Of a DNA stretch of 7,506 bases, positions 1 to 6,515 are shown in pieces (the stretch's first letter is position 1; every line of letters begins with the position of its first letter). The translations under genes were made by a program, and so were the position numbers. The notes under the pieces were generated by a model. The model saw only the letters and a list, made by a program, of their open reading frames with translations. It was not told the DNA's origin and did not search any database. Source of the DNA: Paracoccaceae bacterium (lineage in GTDB: Bacteria > Pseudomonadota > Alphaproteobacteria > Rhodobacterales > Rhodobacteraceae); NCBI GenBank assembly GCA_023254015.1, contig JALQYS010000588.1, forward strand, positions 1 to 7,506. The letters are read 5' to 3'.

Positions 1-1
1 A

Positions 2-523
2 AATATAAAGTCGCACCACAATGTTGGCGGCTTACCAGAAGATTTGAAATTTAAATTGGTCGAACCATTACGTTCATTATTTAAAGATGAGGTTAGACAA
101 GTTGGTCTGCAGTTAGGCTTGCCGGAAGAGATTATTTGGCGCCAACCATTTCCGGGGCCAGGTCTTGGAGTTCGCATAATTGGCGAAGTAAATGAAGCGA
201 ATCTAGAAATCTTGCGCAAAGCCGATCTAATTGCGCGCGAAGAGTTAAAGGCGGCAGGGCAAGATCGAAATATCTGGCAATGCCCAGTGGTCTTGCTAGC
301 AGAGGTGCGTAGCGTTGGTGTTCAAGGAGATGGCCGCACATATGGCCATCCGATTGTCTTGCGCCCTGTATCTAGCGAAGATGCGATGACTGCGGATTGG
401 TCAAGATTGCCATATGAATTACTTGAGAAAATTTCTACTCGAATTACTAACGAAGTTCGTGAAGTAAATCGTGTAGTTTTAGACGTGACCAGTAAACCTC
501 CAGGAACTATCGAGTGGGAATAA
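2..523 (+). CDS. guaA: GMP synthase (glutamine-hydrolysing), C-terminal part
   Basis: This is the last 173 residues of GMP synthase, which aminates XMP to GMP in the cytoplasm using glutamine and ATP. The true reading frame is already open at base 2, so the gene is truncated by the window edge and any start inside the window is spurious. Visible landmarks are the end of the ATP-pyrophosphatase domain (IKSHHNVGGLP, residues 2-12; EPLRSLFKDEVR about 21-32; PFPGPGLGVR about 49-58). The C-terminal dimerisation and XMP-binding domain follows, with RSVGVQGDGR (103-112) and the highly conserved end KPPGTIEWE (165-173). The match to the family's C-terminus is close along its whole length. The amidotransferase half and most of the PPase domain lie outside. 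The stop TAA shares its last base with the next gene's ATG, so the two are probably co-transcribed and translationally coupled. Confidence 0.97.
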   Translation, partial: NIKSHHNVGGLPEDLKFKLVEPLRSLFKDEVRQVGLQLGLPEEIIWRQPFPGPGLGVRIIGEVNEANLEILRKADLIAREELKAAGQDRNIWQCPVVLLAEVRSVGVQGDGRTYGHPIVLRPVSSEDAMTADWSRLPYELLEKISTRITNEVREVNRVVLDVTSKPPGTIEWE

Positions 524-1185
524 TGAAAAAGTTAGCAATCTTCTTTGTAAGCGCATTGGCAATTTCATCTGTAGCTTTTATCGCACCTCCAGCACAAGCT
601 GCTATTAATTGCGCAAAGACCACTGCAAAGGCGCATACGCCTGGAAAGGTCACTCAACCAACTAAAGCGGCAAACCCACTACCAAAGAAATTTACCTTTA
701 ATACAAATTGCGGAGTAATAGAAGTTTCGCTAAATGCAAAAGCGCCAATCACAATCACTTCTTTAGCTGCACTAATTAAGGGTAAGTACTACGACAATTC
801 ACTTTGCCATCGACTAACTACTCAAGGGCTATTTGTATTGCAGTGCGGCGATCCAACTTTAACTGGCGCAGGTTCGCCAACCGGTTGGAAAGGTTACAAA
901 GATGAGAACTTGCCAAAGAATGCGCCGAATAACTATCCAGCAGGAACTGTAGCGATGGCTAATTCCGGACCAGGAACTAATGGTTCCCAAGTCTTCTTTG
1001 TCTACGAAAATACTTCGCTTGGTCCGAACTACACAATTTGGGGCAAGATTACAAAGGGACTAGATATCGTTAAGTACGTTGCGAAACAAGGCGCAATTAC
1101 TCAAGATGCCAATGGCAAGATTGTTTACACTGGTGATGGATTTACAGCACAGCCAGTTGAAATAAAGAGCGCTAAAGTCTCTTAA
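523..1185 (+). CDS. Secreted cyclophilin-type peptidyl-prolyl isomerase
   Basis: This is a 220-residue exported peptidyl-prolyl cis-trans isomerase of the cyclophilin family, likely assisting folding outside the membrane. Residues 1-26 form a Sec signal peptide (MKK, a hydrophobic core, then PPAQA with cleavage before Ala27). No good lipobox precedes Cys30, so it is probably soluble rather than lipidated. A Lys/Thr/Pro-rich linker follows (about 31-57), then the cyclophilin fold: NCGVIEVSL (62-70), the CHR catalytic segment (95-97), QCGDPT (107-112, where the family usually has QGGDPT) and the signature GPGTNGSQVFF (149-159). Four cysteines (30, 63, 95, 108) could form disulfides after export. 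The ATG at 523 is chosen because it begins the signal peptide. A GTG nine bases earlier is in frame but adds only three residues. TAATG overlap with guaA suggests coupling; only a weak GGGA precedes it. Confidence 0.92.
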   Translation: MKKLAIFFVSALAISSVAFIAPPAQAAINCAKTTAKAHTPGKVTQPTKAANPLPKKFTFNTNCGVIEVSLNAKAPITITSLAALIKGKYYDNSLCHRLTTQGLFVLQCGDPTLTGAGSPTGWKGYKDENLPKNAPNNYPAGTVAMANSGPGTNGSQVFFVYENTSLGPNYTIWGKITKGLDIVKYVAKQGAITQDANGKIVYTGDGFTAQPVEIKSAKVS

Positions 1186-1199
1186 ATAGTCTCTTAAAT
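1176..1199. repeat. Perfect 12-bp tandem duplication at convergent gene ends
   Basis: The unit AGTCTCTTAAAT occurs twice back to back (1176-1187 and 1188-1199). Because the unit is a multiple of three, the cyclophilin stop TAA (1183-1185) is repeated in frame at 1195-1197. The second copy reaches the reverse-strand stop codon of the PIG-L gene (1199-1201). Confidence 0.95.
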
Positions 1200-1930
1200 C
1201 AATCTGTATTTACGATTTTAAAGGCTTCGGCAATTCTGCCAACAGGTAAACCGCCAACACCTGCATTTCGCTCGCCCCATTCGCGCACCATATTCTCTAA
1301 CTCTTTATTGTGTGCAGTTTGAGATACGTGCGCATTTAAAGCAGCCATCTTTTTATCGAAGGTGTCAGTGATATCCACCCAATAATCAGGAGAGTGATGG
1401 GCGTAAACCCAGACCTCTTTTACGCGCCAAGGTTCTAAACCCTCTTCATTCTGTAAATCCATAAATGCAAAAGGATTTCTGGCATCTGGATATACCGCTT
1501 GAATTGCAGCTTCTCCTGCGGCCAGGTGATCTGGGTGGCTGGCGCCGATTCGATCCCAATTTCGTTCCGGGCTTTGTATAAACATGCGATCTGGTTTATG
1601 AATTCTGATTTGTCGCACAATATCTTTACGTAAACCAATGGTTGGTTCTAAATGACCATCGCGATAATTTAGATAGATAACATCTTTAACACCTAGAACT
1701 CGCGCGGCATCACGTTGCTCTCTTTGACGAGTTGCTGCCATCTCTTCTTGTGGAACGCCAGATGCTTCGCCACCTTGGTCACCATTGGTGCAGCAAACAT
1801 AGGTAACTTCGATTCCCTTTGCTGCCATCTTTGCGACAGTTCCGCCAACTCCAAAGTCGGCATCATCAGGATGCGCATTTACAACAAGTATGCGCGAAAT
1901 CTCTTTATCATCACGTGGTTCCACGGGCAT
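1199..1930 (-). CDS. PIG-L family zinc-dependent deacetylase (LmbE-like)
   Basis: This is a cytoplasmic LmbE/PIG-L fold hydrolase of about 243 residues, the family that removes N-acetyl groups from GlcNAc-type substrates; mycothiol enzymes MshB and Mca belong to it. Counting from the longer start at 1963, the metal site is AHPDDADFG (HPDD at 31-34) plus SHPDHLAAG (His143 to His146). By analogy with MshB, His31, Asp34 and His146 bind zinc and Asp33 is the general base. TNGDQGG (59-65) and the C-terminal AEAF (245-248) are also family-like. The substrate cannot be told: MshB and Mca are possible relatives, but so are generic LmbE proteins. I prefer the ATG at 1930, which is preceded by GGGAG at short spacing and by a TATAAG box 12 bases upstream. 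The alternative ATG at 1963 would overlap the helicase start. The gene is convergent with the cyclophilin and divergent from the helicase. Confidence 0.88.
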   Translation of the reverse strand: MPVEPRDDKEISRILVVNAHPDDADFGVGGTVAKMAAKGIEVTYVCCTNGDQGGEASGVPQEEMAATRQREQRDAARVLGVKDVIYLNYRDGHLEPTIGLRKDIVRQIRIHKPDRMFIQSPERNWDRIGASHPDHLAAGEAAIQAVYPDARNPFAFMDLQNEEGLEPWRVKEVWVYAHHSPDYWVDITDTFDKKMAALNAHVSQTAHNKELENMVREWGERNAGVGGLPVGRIAEAFKIVNTD

Positions 1931-1942
1931 AGTCTCCCATGA

Positions 1943-1952
1943 CTTATACAAT
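1943..1952. promoter_or_regulatory. Putative bidirectional -10 box between the PIG-L and helicase genes
   Basis: The sequence CTTATACAAT reads TACAAT on the plus strand (1947-1952, five of six matches to TATAAT) and TATAAG on the minus strand (1948-1943, also five of six). The helicase ATG lies 9 bases beyond the plus-strand box and the PIG-L ATG at 1930 lies 12 bases beyond the minus-strand box. Transcription would therefore begin at or a few bases before each start codon, giving leaderless or nearly leaderless mRNAs, which are common in actinobacteria. No convincing -35 hexamer is visible on either side. This is inferred from sequence only. Confidence 0.45.
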
Positions 1953-1961
1953 CCGCTTCTC

Positions 1962-2729
1962 ATGTTAGATGATCCGCTAGTTCAAGGTTTAAATCCACAG
2001 CAAGCAGCTGCGGTTGTTCATAGCGGAACTCCATTATTAGTTGTTGCCGGCGCTGGCTCTGGAAAGACTCGGGTTCTGACTCGGAGAATTGCATATTTAA
2101 TGGCGCGCAGAAATGTCAGACCATTTGAAATTCTGGCGATTACCTTCACCAATAAAGCTGCCGGTGAGATGAAAGAGCGAGTTGCGGAATTGGTTGGACC
2201 GGTAGCTAGATCAATGTGGGTCTCAACCTTTCACTCTGCATGCGTGCGAATTCTTAGGGTAGAGGCGCATCGCCTTGGCTATTCAAATAATTTCACGATT
2301 TATGACAGCGCTGATTCGCAAAGACTAATTGCGCTGGTGTGCAAAGATTTAAATTTAGATCCTAAACGGTATCCACCAAGACAGTTTGCGGCGACCATTT
2401 CTAATGCTAAAAATGAATTACTAGGTCCAGCGGATTACTTAAACTCGACAAATAATAAGTACGAACAGATCTGTGCCGACGTCTACTCGCTCTATCAAAA
2501 ACGTTTAGGCCAGGCCAATGCCATGGATTTTGATGATTTGATTATGAAAACCGTAGAAGTAATACAACGTTTTCCAGATGCCAAAGCCAGACTTCGATCT
2601 AGATTTCGCCATATTTTGGTTGATGAATACCAAGACACCAACCACGCGCAATATATATTGGTAAAAGAGCTGGTTGGCAAAGAAGAAGAGGGAATTCCAG
2701 CTGCGGAACTCTGCGTAGTCGGCGATGCG
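1962..2729 (+). CDS. pcrA: PcrA/UvrD-type superfamily 1 DNA helicase, N-terminal third, cut by junction
   Basis: These 256 residues are the start of an ATP-dependent 3'-5' DNA helicase that acts in excision repair and replication-conflict clearance. Motifs come in the correct order: Q motif LNPQQAAAV (10-18), Walker A AGAGSGKT (29-36), motif Ia FTNKAAGEM (62-70), motif Ib STFHSACVRILR (88-99), FTIYDSADS (111-119), AMDFDDLI (187-194) and Walker B DEYQDTNHAQ (221-230). Motif III should read GDADQSIYAFRGA, but after Gly-Asp-Ala (254-256) the frame continues into GC-rich sequence that does not resemble a helicase. Full-length relatives exceed 700 residues, so two thirds are missing. ATG 1962 is chosen because MLDDPLVQGLNPQQ is a normal family start; the frame is open upstream to 1890, but that part is antisense to PIG-L. 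No Shine-Dalgarno is visible, in keeping with leaderless expression. Confidence 0.93.
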
Positions 2730-2730
2730 G
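2721..2730. other. Chimeric junction between two genomes
   Basis: To the left is about 40-43% GC actinobacterial-type sequence, and to the right about 63-65% GC alphaproteobacterial-type sequence (hand counts of sampled 60-base lines). GGCGATGCG (2721-2729) fits both sides: on plus it encodes Gly-Asp-Ala of helicase motif III, and on minus it completes Ala-Arg-Ile-Ala of the SelD domain. Beyond it in either direction the respective protein stops matching its family. Both genes are cut in mid-domain, in opposite orientations, with no transposon, repeat or integration signature. A chimeric clone, amplification or assembly join is the most likely explanation. Confidence 0.9.
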
Positions 2731-4115
2731 GCCATCAGGCGGGCGTCCTCGGTCAGGGCGCGCAGATGGTCGGTGGTGATGACCTGCACCCCCTGCCCCG
2801 CGCGCAGCACCGCCGCGTCATCCCCGCGCCCTGACAGCACATCGGGGCGCGACGGCGCGGGCAGGCCTGCCAGAGCCGCCGACAGCCCCTCGGCCCCCAG
2901 CTTTGCCCCGCAGCCGCCGCAAAGCGGCTTTGGGCCCATCGCCTCGACCAGGCCTTCGACGCGGGGTTCGGGCGGCAAGGGTTGCGCCATCGGCCCCCCG
3001 GCGGCAAACATCGCCATGAACCTGCGGTCGATGCGGTCTTTCACCCGCCACAGCCAGGCCCCGCCCGAGCGCAAGCCGAACTTGTCGGCCACCGCGCCGC
3101 GCCCGCCAGTCGAGACCAGCTTCAGATAGTCGCGCTGGGGGTGATAGGGCTTCATCGCCCCGCCGGTCAGGGCGGCGCGCAGGTTGTGAAACAGCACCGG
3201 CGCCTCGCGCACGGCAAATACCCCGGCCTTGGGGCGCGGGGCATGGGACAGATGGGCGCAATCGCCCACGGCAAAGATCAGCGGGTCCGAGCTTTGCAGG
3301 CTGGGGCCGACGCGGACAAAGCCCTTCTCAAGGGCAAGGCCGGTGGTGGCCAGCCAGCCCTGCGGGCGGGTGCCGGCAACGGAAAGCGTAAAGTCGCTGC
3401 GCAGGGTCTGGCCCGTGGTCAGTGTGACATGGCCGGCCCCGATCGCTTGCGCCTCGGCCCCGGTGACAAAGGTGATGCCGGCAGCGGCGGCATGATGCAA
3501 AAGCCGCTCTCGCGCGCCGCGTCCGATGTTCGGCAGCGCCTCCGCGCCACGGTCAACGACGGTGATCACCGGGGCGCGGCCGAGGCCTCTCAGCCGATGA
3601 TGCGAGGCCAGCGCCAGCTCCACCCCGCCGATCCCGCCGCCGATGATGACCAGATGGGGCGCGGGCAGCCCACGGGCGAGGAAAGCTTCCCAAGCCTCGG
3701 CATAGTGGCCAAGGGGTTTGGCCGCCACCGCATGGTCTGCATAACCCGGAATGTCGGGCAGGTCCGAGCCGATGCCGATGTCCAGCGACAGAAGGTCATA
3801 GGGGATGGGCGGGCGTCCGGCCAGATGCACCAGCCGCGCCGCGCGGTCGATCCCCGTGGCGCGGTCAAGGATGGCGCGGGCGCCGGACTGGCGGGCCAGA
3901 CGCAAAAGGTCGATCATGATCTCGTCACGCCGGTAATGGCCCGCGATCAGGCCCGGCAGCATGCCGGTGTAGGGCGCGGCGGCGCCGGGGTTGATGACGG
4001 TCAGCCGCACGCCGGGCAAGGGGTTCATCGCCCAGCGCAACAGCACCAGCGCATGGGCGTGCCCGCCGCCCACGAACACCAGATCCTTCACCGCCGGAAT
4101 GCCCAAGCCCTGCAT
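2721..4115 (-). CDS. selD: FAD/NAD oxidoreductase-selenide water dikinase (SelD) fusion, 3' end missing
   Basis: This is a two-domain protein of which 465 residues remain. Residues about 8-375 are an NDH-2-like pyridine nucleotide-disulfide oxidoreductase: FAD-binding VFVGGGHAHA (13-22), NAD-binding IIGGGIGGVELA (157-168) and FAVGDCA (281-287). From about 395 begins the SelD domain, which makes selenophosphate from selenide and ATP for selenocysteine or 2-selenouridine tRNA. It shows CGGCGAKLG (399-407), where Cys402 and Lys405 align with catalytic Cys17 and Lys20 of E. coli SelD, GDDAAVL (431-437) and TTDHLRALTEDARLMARIA (447-465). It is cut there; full fusions run to roughly 700 residues. 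Such fusions are known in cyanobacteria and proteobacteria. The oxidoreductase may supply reduced selenium, but that is inference. The ATG at 4115 is preceded by AAGGGGG with 4-base spacing. No selA, selB or mnmH is visible. The gene is divergent from rpoN. Confidence 0.9.
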
Positions 4116-4230
4116 GATGCCCCCTTTCGCACGATGCCTTCCTAGCGCCGCGCCGCGCCGATGCCCAGAGACCTTGGCCCGCCATGGCGACGGATTGCCC
4201 CCGCAAGGCCGCTGCGCTAGCCTTTCCCGC
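4116..4230. other. Divergent selD-rpoN intergenic region
   Basis: These 115 bases must carry the promoters for both divergent genes. I see the selD ribosome-binding site (AAGGGGG on minus, 4126-4120) but no convincing -35/-10 pair in either direction, no -24/-12 element and no clear inverted repeat. The rpoN start has no obvious Shine-Dalgarno sequence. Confidence 0.5.
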
Positions 4231-5574
4231 ATGAGCCAGCGACAGCGCATCCAGATTGCCCAGAAGCAGCGGCTGGCGTTGAATGCCAGCCTGCAGGCCT
4301 CGATCCGGCTGCTGCGCAGCGATACTGCGGGCCTGACCCGCTATCTCGAGGAACAGGCCGCCGAAAACCCGCACCTGCGGCTAATCGCCCCCGAGGCCCC
4401 GGCCCTTGGCGAATGGCTGCCACGCTGGACCGGCGTCTTGCCACAGGCCGGGGGCGCAGGACCACTGGCCGACGGCAACGCCAGCCCCGCCCCCAGCCTG
4501 ATTGCCCATGTGTTGGCGGCCGCGCAGGCGATGGCCCTGCCCCGCCCGGCGCAAAGGATCGCGCTGGCGCTGATCGAGGTGCTGGAGCCTTCGGGTTGGC
4601 TTGGCCGCCCCCCGGCTCTGATCGCGGCCGAACTGCAGGTGCCGCTGACCGAGGTGCAGGCGGTTCTGACCCGGCTGCAAACCATCGACCCGCCGGGGCT
4701 TTTTGCCGAATCCCTGGCCGATTGCCTGCGGCTGCAGGCGCTGGACCAAGGACAGCTTGATGCGGTGATGGCGCAGGTCCTGCAGAATCTGCCGCTTCTG
4801 GCCAATGGCCAGATCGCGCGTCTGGCCCGGATTTGCGGGGCGGATGAGGCTGCGATTGCCCGCTGCTTTCGCCAGATCCGGGCGATGAACCCCAAGCCTG
4901 GCACGCTTTTTGCCCAAGGCGGACAGATCCAGCCCATCGCCCCAGAGCCTGACCTGATCGCCATGCCCACGCCGGACGGAGGGTGGAGCGTGTCTCTGAA
5001 CCGCTCGGCCCTGCCTTCGCTGGTGATCGAAACCCGGCCCGAGGGCGAAGGCGGGGGCGGGGGCGACAAGGCGGCGCTTGCGGCGGCACGGGCCTTGGGC
5101 AGCATGTTGCAGGCGCGCAATGCCACGCTGCTTCTGGTCGGGCGCGAGATCGTGGCGCGGCAGGGCAGCGCCTTGCGGCAGGGGCCGGGGGCGTTGCAGC
5201 CGATGACCATGGCGCATCTGGCCGAGACGCTGGGGCTGCATGTCAGCACGATCAGCCGGGTGGTGAACGGGGCCAGCATGGACAGCCCGCAAGGCCTGTG
5301 GTGGCTGCGGCGGATGTTCTCGGCGGCCAGAGGTGGCGGCGAGGGAGACAGTCCGGATGCCCCCGTCCTGTCGGCCGCCGCCCTGCGCCACCGCATCGGG
5401 CAGATCATCGCTAGCGAACCGCCCGCCAAGCCACTGTCGGACGCCGCCCTGGGCGAACGGCTTTTTGCCGAAACCGGCGTCCGGCTTGCCCGGCGCACCG
5501 TGGCGCAGTATCGCGAAGCCGAGGGCATCCCCCCCACCCATCGCCGCCGGCATCGGGGCGAGGCAGGGGCATGA
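4231..5574 (+). CDS. rpoN: RNA polymerase sigma-54 factor
   Basis: This is a 447-residue sigma-54, the alternative sigma factor that recognises -24/-12 promoters and needs AAA+ activators, typically for nitrogen, flagellar or carbon regulons. Region I is the N-terminal activator-interaction segment (about 5-50, QKQRLALNASLQASIRLLR to EEQAAENPHL). The acidic region II is very short. The core-binding domain spans roughly 85-230 and includes a DPPGLFAESLADCL stretch and NPKPGTLF. The DNA-binding domain has the helix-turn-helix HLAETLGLHVSTISRVVNG (about 329-347) and the RpoN box at 420-429, which reads ARRTVAQYRE where the usual sequence is ARRTVAKYRE. A Gly-rich insert (EGEGGGGG, near 275) is unusual. 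ATG 4231 gives a normal family N-terminus, although the frame is open far upstream, antisense to selD. Rhodobacterales often carry several rpoN copies; this could be a specialised paralogue. No activator or nif/flagellar gene is nearby to assign its regulon. Confidence 0.93.
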   Translation: MSQRQRIQIAQKQRLALNASLQASIRLLRSDTAGLTRYLEEQAAENPHLRLIAPEAPALGEWLPRWTGVLPQAGGAGPLADGNASPAPSLIAHVLAAAQAMALPRPAQRIALALIEVLEPSGWLGRPPALIAAELQVPLTEVQAVLTRLQTIDPPGLFAESLADCLRLQALDQGQLDAVMAQVLQNLPLLANGQIARLARICGADEAAIARCFRQIRAMNPKPGTLFAQGGQIQPIAPEPDLIAMPTPDGGWSVSLNRSALPSLVIETRPEGEGGGGGDKAALAAARALGSMLQARNATLLLVGREIVARQGSALRQGPGALQPMTMAHLAETLGLHVSTISRVVNGASMDSPQGLWWLRRMFSAARGGGEGDSPDAPVLSAAALRHRIGQIIASEPPAKPLSDAALGERLFAETGVRLARRTVAQYREAEGIPPTHRRRHRGEAGA

Positions 5575-5629
5575 CCGCAAGAGCCAGGGCCCCGGTGGTG
5601 ATTTGCTGCAGCTTTCGGGGGTGAATCGC

Positions 5630-5658
5630 TTGACGCCGCGCCGGAATCCTCTTACACG
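5630..5658 (+). promoter_or_regulatory. Sigma-70-type promoter of rpmB
   Basis: A -35 element TTGACG (5630-5635) is followed by an exact 17-bp spacer and a -10 element TACACG (5653-5658). This predicts a start near 5665 and an untranslated leader of about 60 bases. The match is good for a housekeeping ribosomal protein promoter in an alphaproteobacterium, where -10 elements are often weak. Confidence 0.65.
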
Positions 5659-5711
5659 CGCCAAATCGAATTCGGTCGCTGCCCCGTTCGGGCGGGCCAT
5701 CCTGTTTACAC

Positions 5712-5717
5712 GAAGGA
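5712..5717 (+). promoter_or_regulatory. Ribosome-binding site of rpmB
   Basis: GAAGGA lies 8 bases before the ATG at 5726, an ideal Shine-Dalgarno placement, and fixes this start over the longer upstream open frame, which begins inside rpoN. Confidence 0.8.
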
Positions 5718-5725
5718 TCACGACT

Positions 5726-6013
5726 ATGTCGCGCGTCTGCGAACTGACCGGCAAAGGCCCGATGTCTGGCAACAACATCAGCCACGCCAATAACAAGACC
5801 CGTCGCCGGTTTCTGCCGAACCTGAACGACGTCACCATGATCTCGGATGTCCTGGGTCAGTCCTTCAAGCTGCGCGTTTCGGCGGCCGCCCTGCGGACCG
5901 TTGACCACCGTGGCGGGCTGGACGCCTTCCTGGCCAAGGCCAAGGATGAAGAGCTTTCGGCCAATGCGCTGAAGATCAAGAAAGAGATCCAGAAGGTTCA
6001 GGCCGCCGCCTGA
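5726..6013 (+). CDS. rpmB: 50S ribosomal protein L28
   Basis: This is a 95-residue ribosomal protein L28 of the large subunit, full length for alphaproteobacteria. The opening MSRVCELTGKGPMSGNN is characteristic, followed by SHANNKTRRRFLPNL, where a NNISHANN-type segment precedes the basic rRNA-binding stretch, then LRVSAAALRTVDHRGGLDAFL. The C-terminus is Lys/Glu/Ala-rich (about 70-95), as in related proteins. Cys5 is the only cysteine, so the four-cysteine zinc-binding form of L28 is excluded. The gene stands alone between its own promoter (5630-5658) and an intrinsic terminator (6037-6066), so it is probably monocistronic and expressed constitutively with growth. It lies 151 bases downstream of rpoN. 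Confidence 0.97.
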   Translation: MSRVCELTGKGPMSGNNISHANNKTRRRFLPNLNDVTMISDVLGQSFKLRVSAAALRTVDHRGGLDAFLAKAKDEELSANALKIKKEIQKVQAAA

Positions 6014-6036
6014 TCCTTACCGGTCGCAAGAGAATT

Positions 6037-6066
6037 GCCCCGCCTGTTCAGCAGGCGGGGCTTCTT
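6037..6066 (+). terminator. Intrinsic terminator after rpmB
   Basis: A perfect 10-bp GC-rich stem (6037-6046 GCCCCGCCTG pairing with 6052-6061 CAGGCGGGGC) encloses a 5-base loop and is followed by TTCTT. It lies 23 bases past the rpmB stop. Confidence 0.9.
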
Positions 6067-6129
6067 GCATTATCGCCACGACCAATCTGTCACCTTCCAA
6101 CCCGCCGCGCGATGGGGTAGGAACGGCCC

Positions 6130-6477
6130 ATGCGCGCCCTGACCGCTCTTGCCCTGTCTTTGCTTCTAGCCGTCGCCTCGGTGTCGATGGCGGTGGCGCG
6201 CGGTCAGGTGCCGATGGGACCGACGATCGCGCTGTGCAGCGCGGATGGGGAGATGTCGGTTGTGCTGGATGCCCGGGGAAGTCCGGTTCCGGCCACGCCT
6301 CACCTGTGCCCCGATTGCCTTGGCGCCTCGGGCGTCTTTGTGTTGCCAGACGCCGTCACGTTGCCCGTCTCGCTGACGGTGGCGCGCGTGGAGGCAGGGG
6401 CGCAGGCGGCCTTGCCCAGTGCCGGAATGACCGTGGTTCCCTGCAAGGCACGCGGACCGCCAGGCTGTTCTGCCTGA
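6130..6477 (+). CDS. DUF2946-like exported cysteine-containing protein
   Basis: This is a 115-residue small exported protein of uncertain function, resembling the DUF2946 family found next to copper genes. An N-terminal signal peptide (about 1-24; hydrophobic LTALALSLLLAVASVSMAVA) is followed by a short domain with LCSADG (35-40), HLCPDC (58-63, a C-x2-C pair) and a C-terminal CKARGPP (105-111). The five cysteines at 36, 60, 63, 105 and 113 suggest metal binding or disulfides, but neither has been shown from sequence alone. AGGA (6119-6122) is placed 7 bases before the ATG and supports this start. The gene lies 38 bases upstream of the PCuAC copper chaperone in the same direction with no terminator between, so the two are probably one transcript. 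Copper handling in the periplasm is inferred from that neighbour. Confidence 0.8.
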   Translation: MRALTALALSLLLAVASVSMAVARGQVPMGPTIALCSADGEMSVVLDARGSPVPATPHLCPDCLGASGVFVLPDAVTLPVSLTVARVEAGAQAALPSAGMTVVPCKARGPPGCSA

Positions 6478-6515
6478 TCCAGAACATCCGAACCCCATTC
6501 CAGAAAGGCTATCCC

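Noticed and set aside
1165..1183. Small inverted repeat AAGAG/CTCTT near the end of the cyclophilin gene as a terminator
   Set aside because: The stem is only 5 AT-leaning base pairs, lies inside the coding end, and has no T tract.
1890..2834. Long open frame suggesting a helicase with a novel C-terminal domain
   Set aside because: Residues after the Gly-Asp-Ala of motif III are read antisense through the selD gene on the other side of the chimeric join, with no helicase motif III to VI following.
2982..4145. 387-codon plus-strand open frame opposite selD
   Set aside because: It is antisense to the oxidoreductase domain with its conserved FAD and NAD motifs. The translation is low-complexity Gly/Ala/Arg-rich, typical of shadow frames.
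2505..4250. Long minus-strand frame suggesting SelD with an AT-rich C-terminal extension
   Set aside because: The extension past 2721 is antisense to the helicase gene and unlike SelD. The upstream 45 codons before 4115 lie in the intergenic region and the start of rpoN, and the ribosome-binding site marks 4115 as the start.
5588..5618. Possible rpoN terminator hairpin (CCCCG with CGGGG)
   Set aside because: A 5-bp stem with a loop of about 20 bases and no following T run does not support a terminator.
4381..5838. 485-codon minus-strand open frame opposite rpoN and rpmB
   Set aside because: It is a high-GC shadow frame, antisense to two well-recognised genes, with no family resemblance in its translation.
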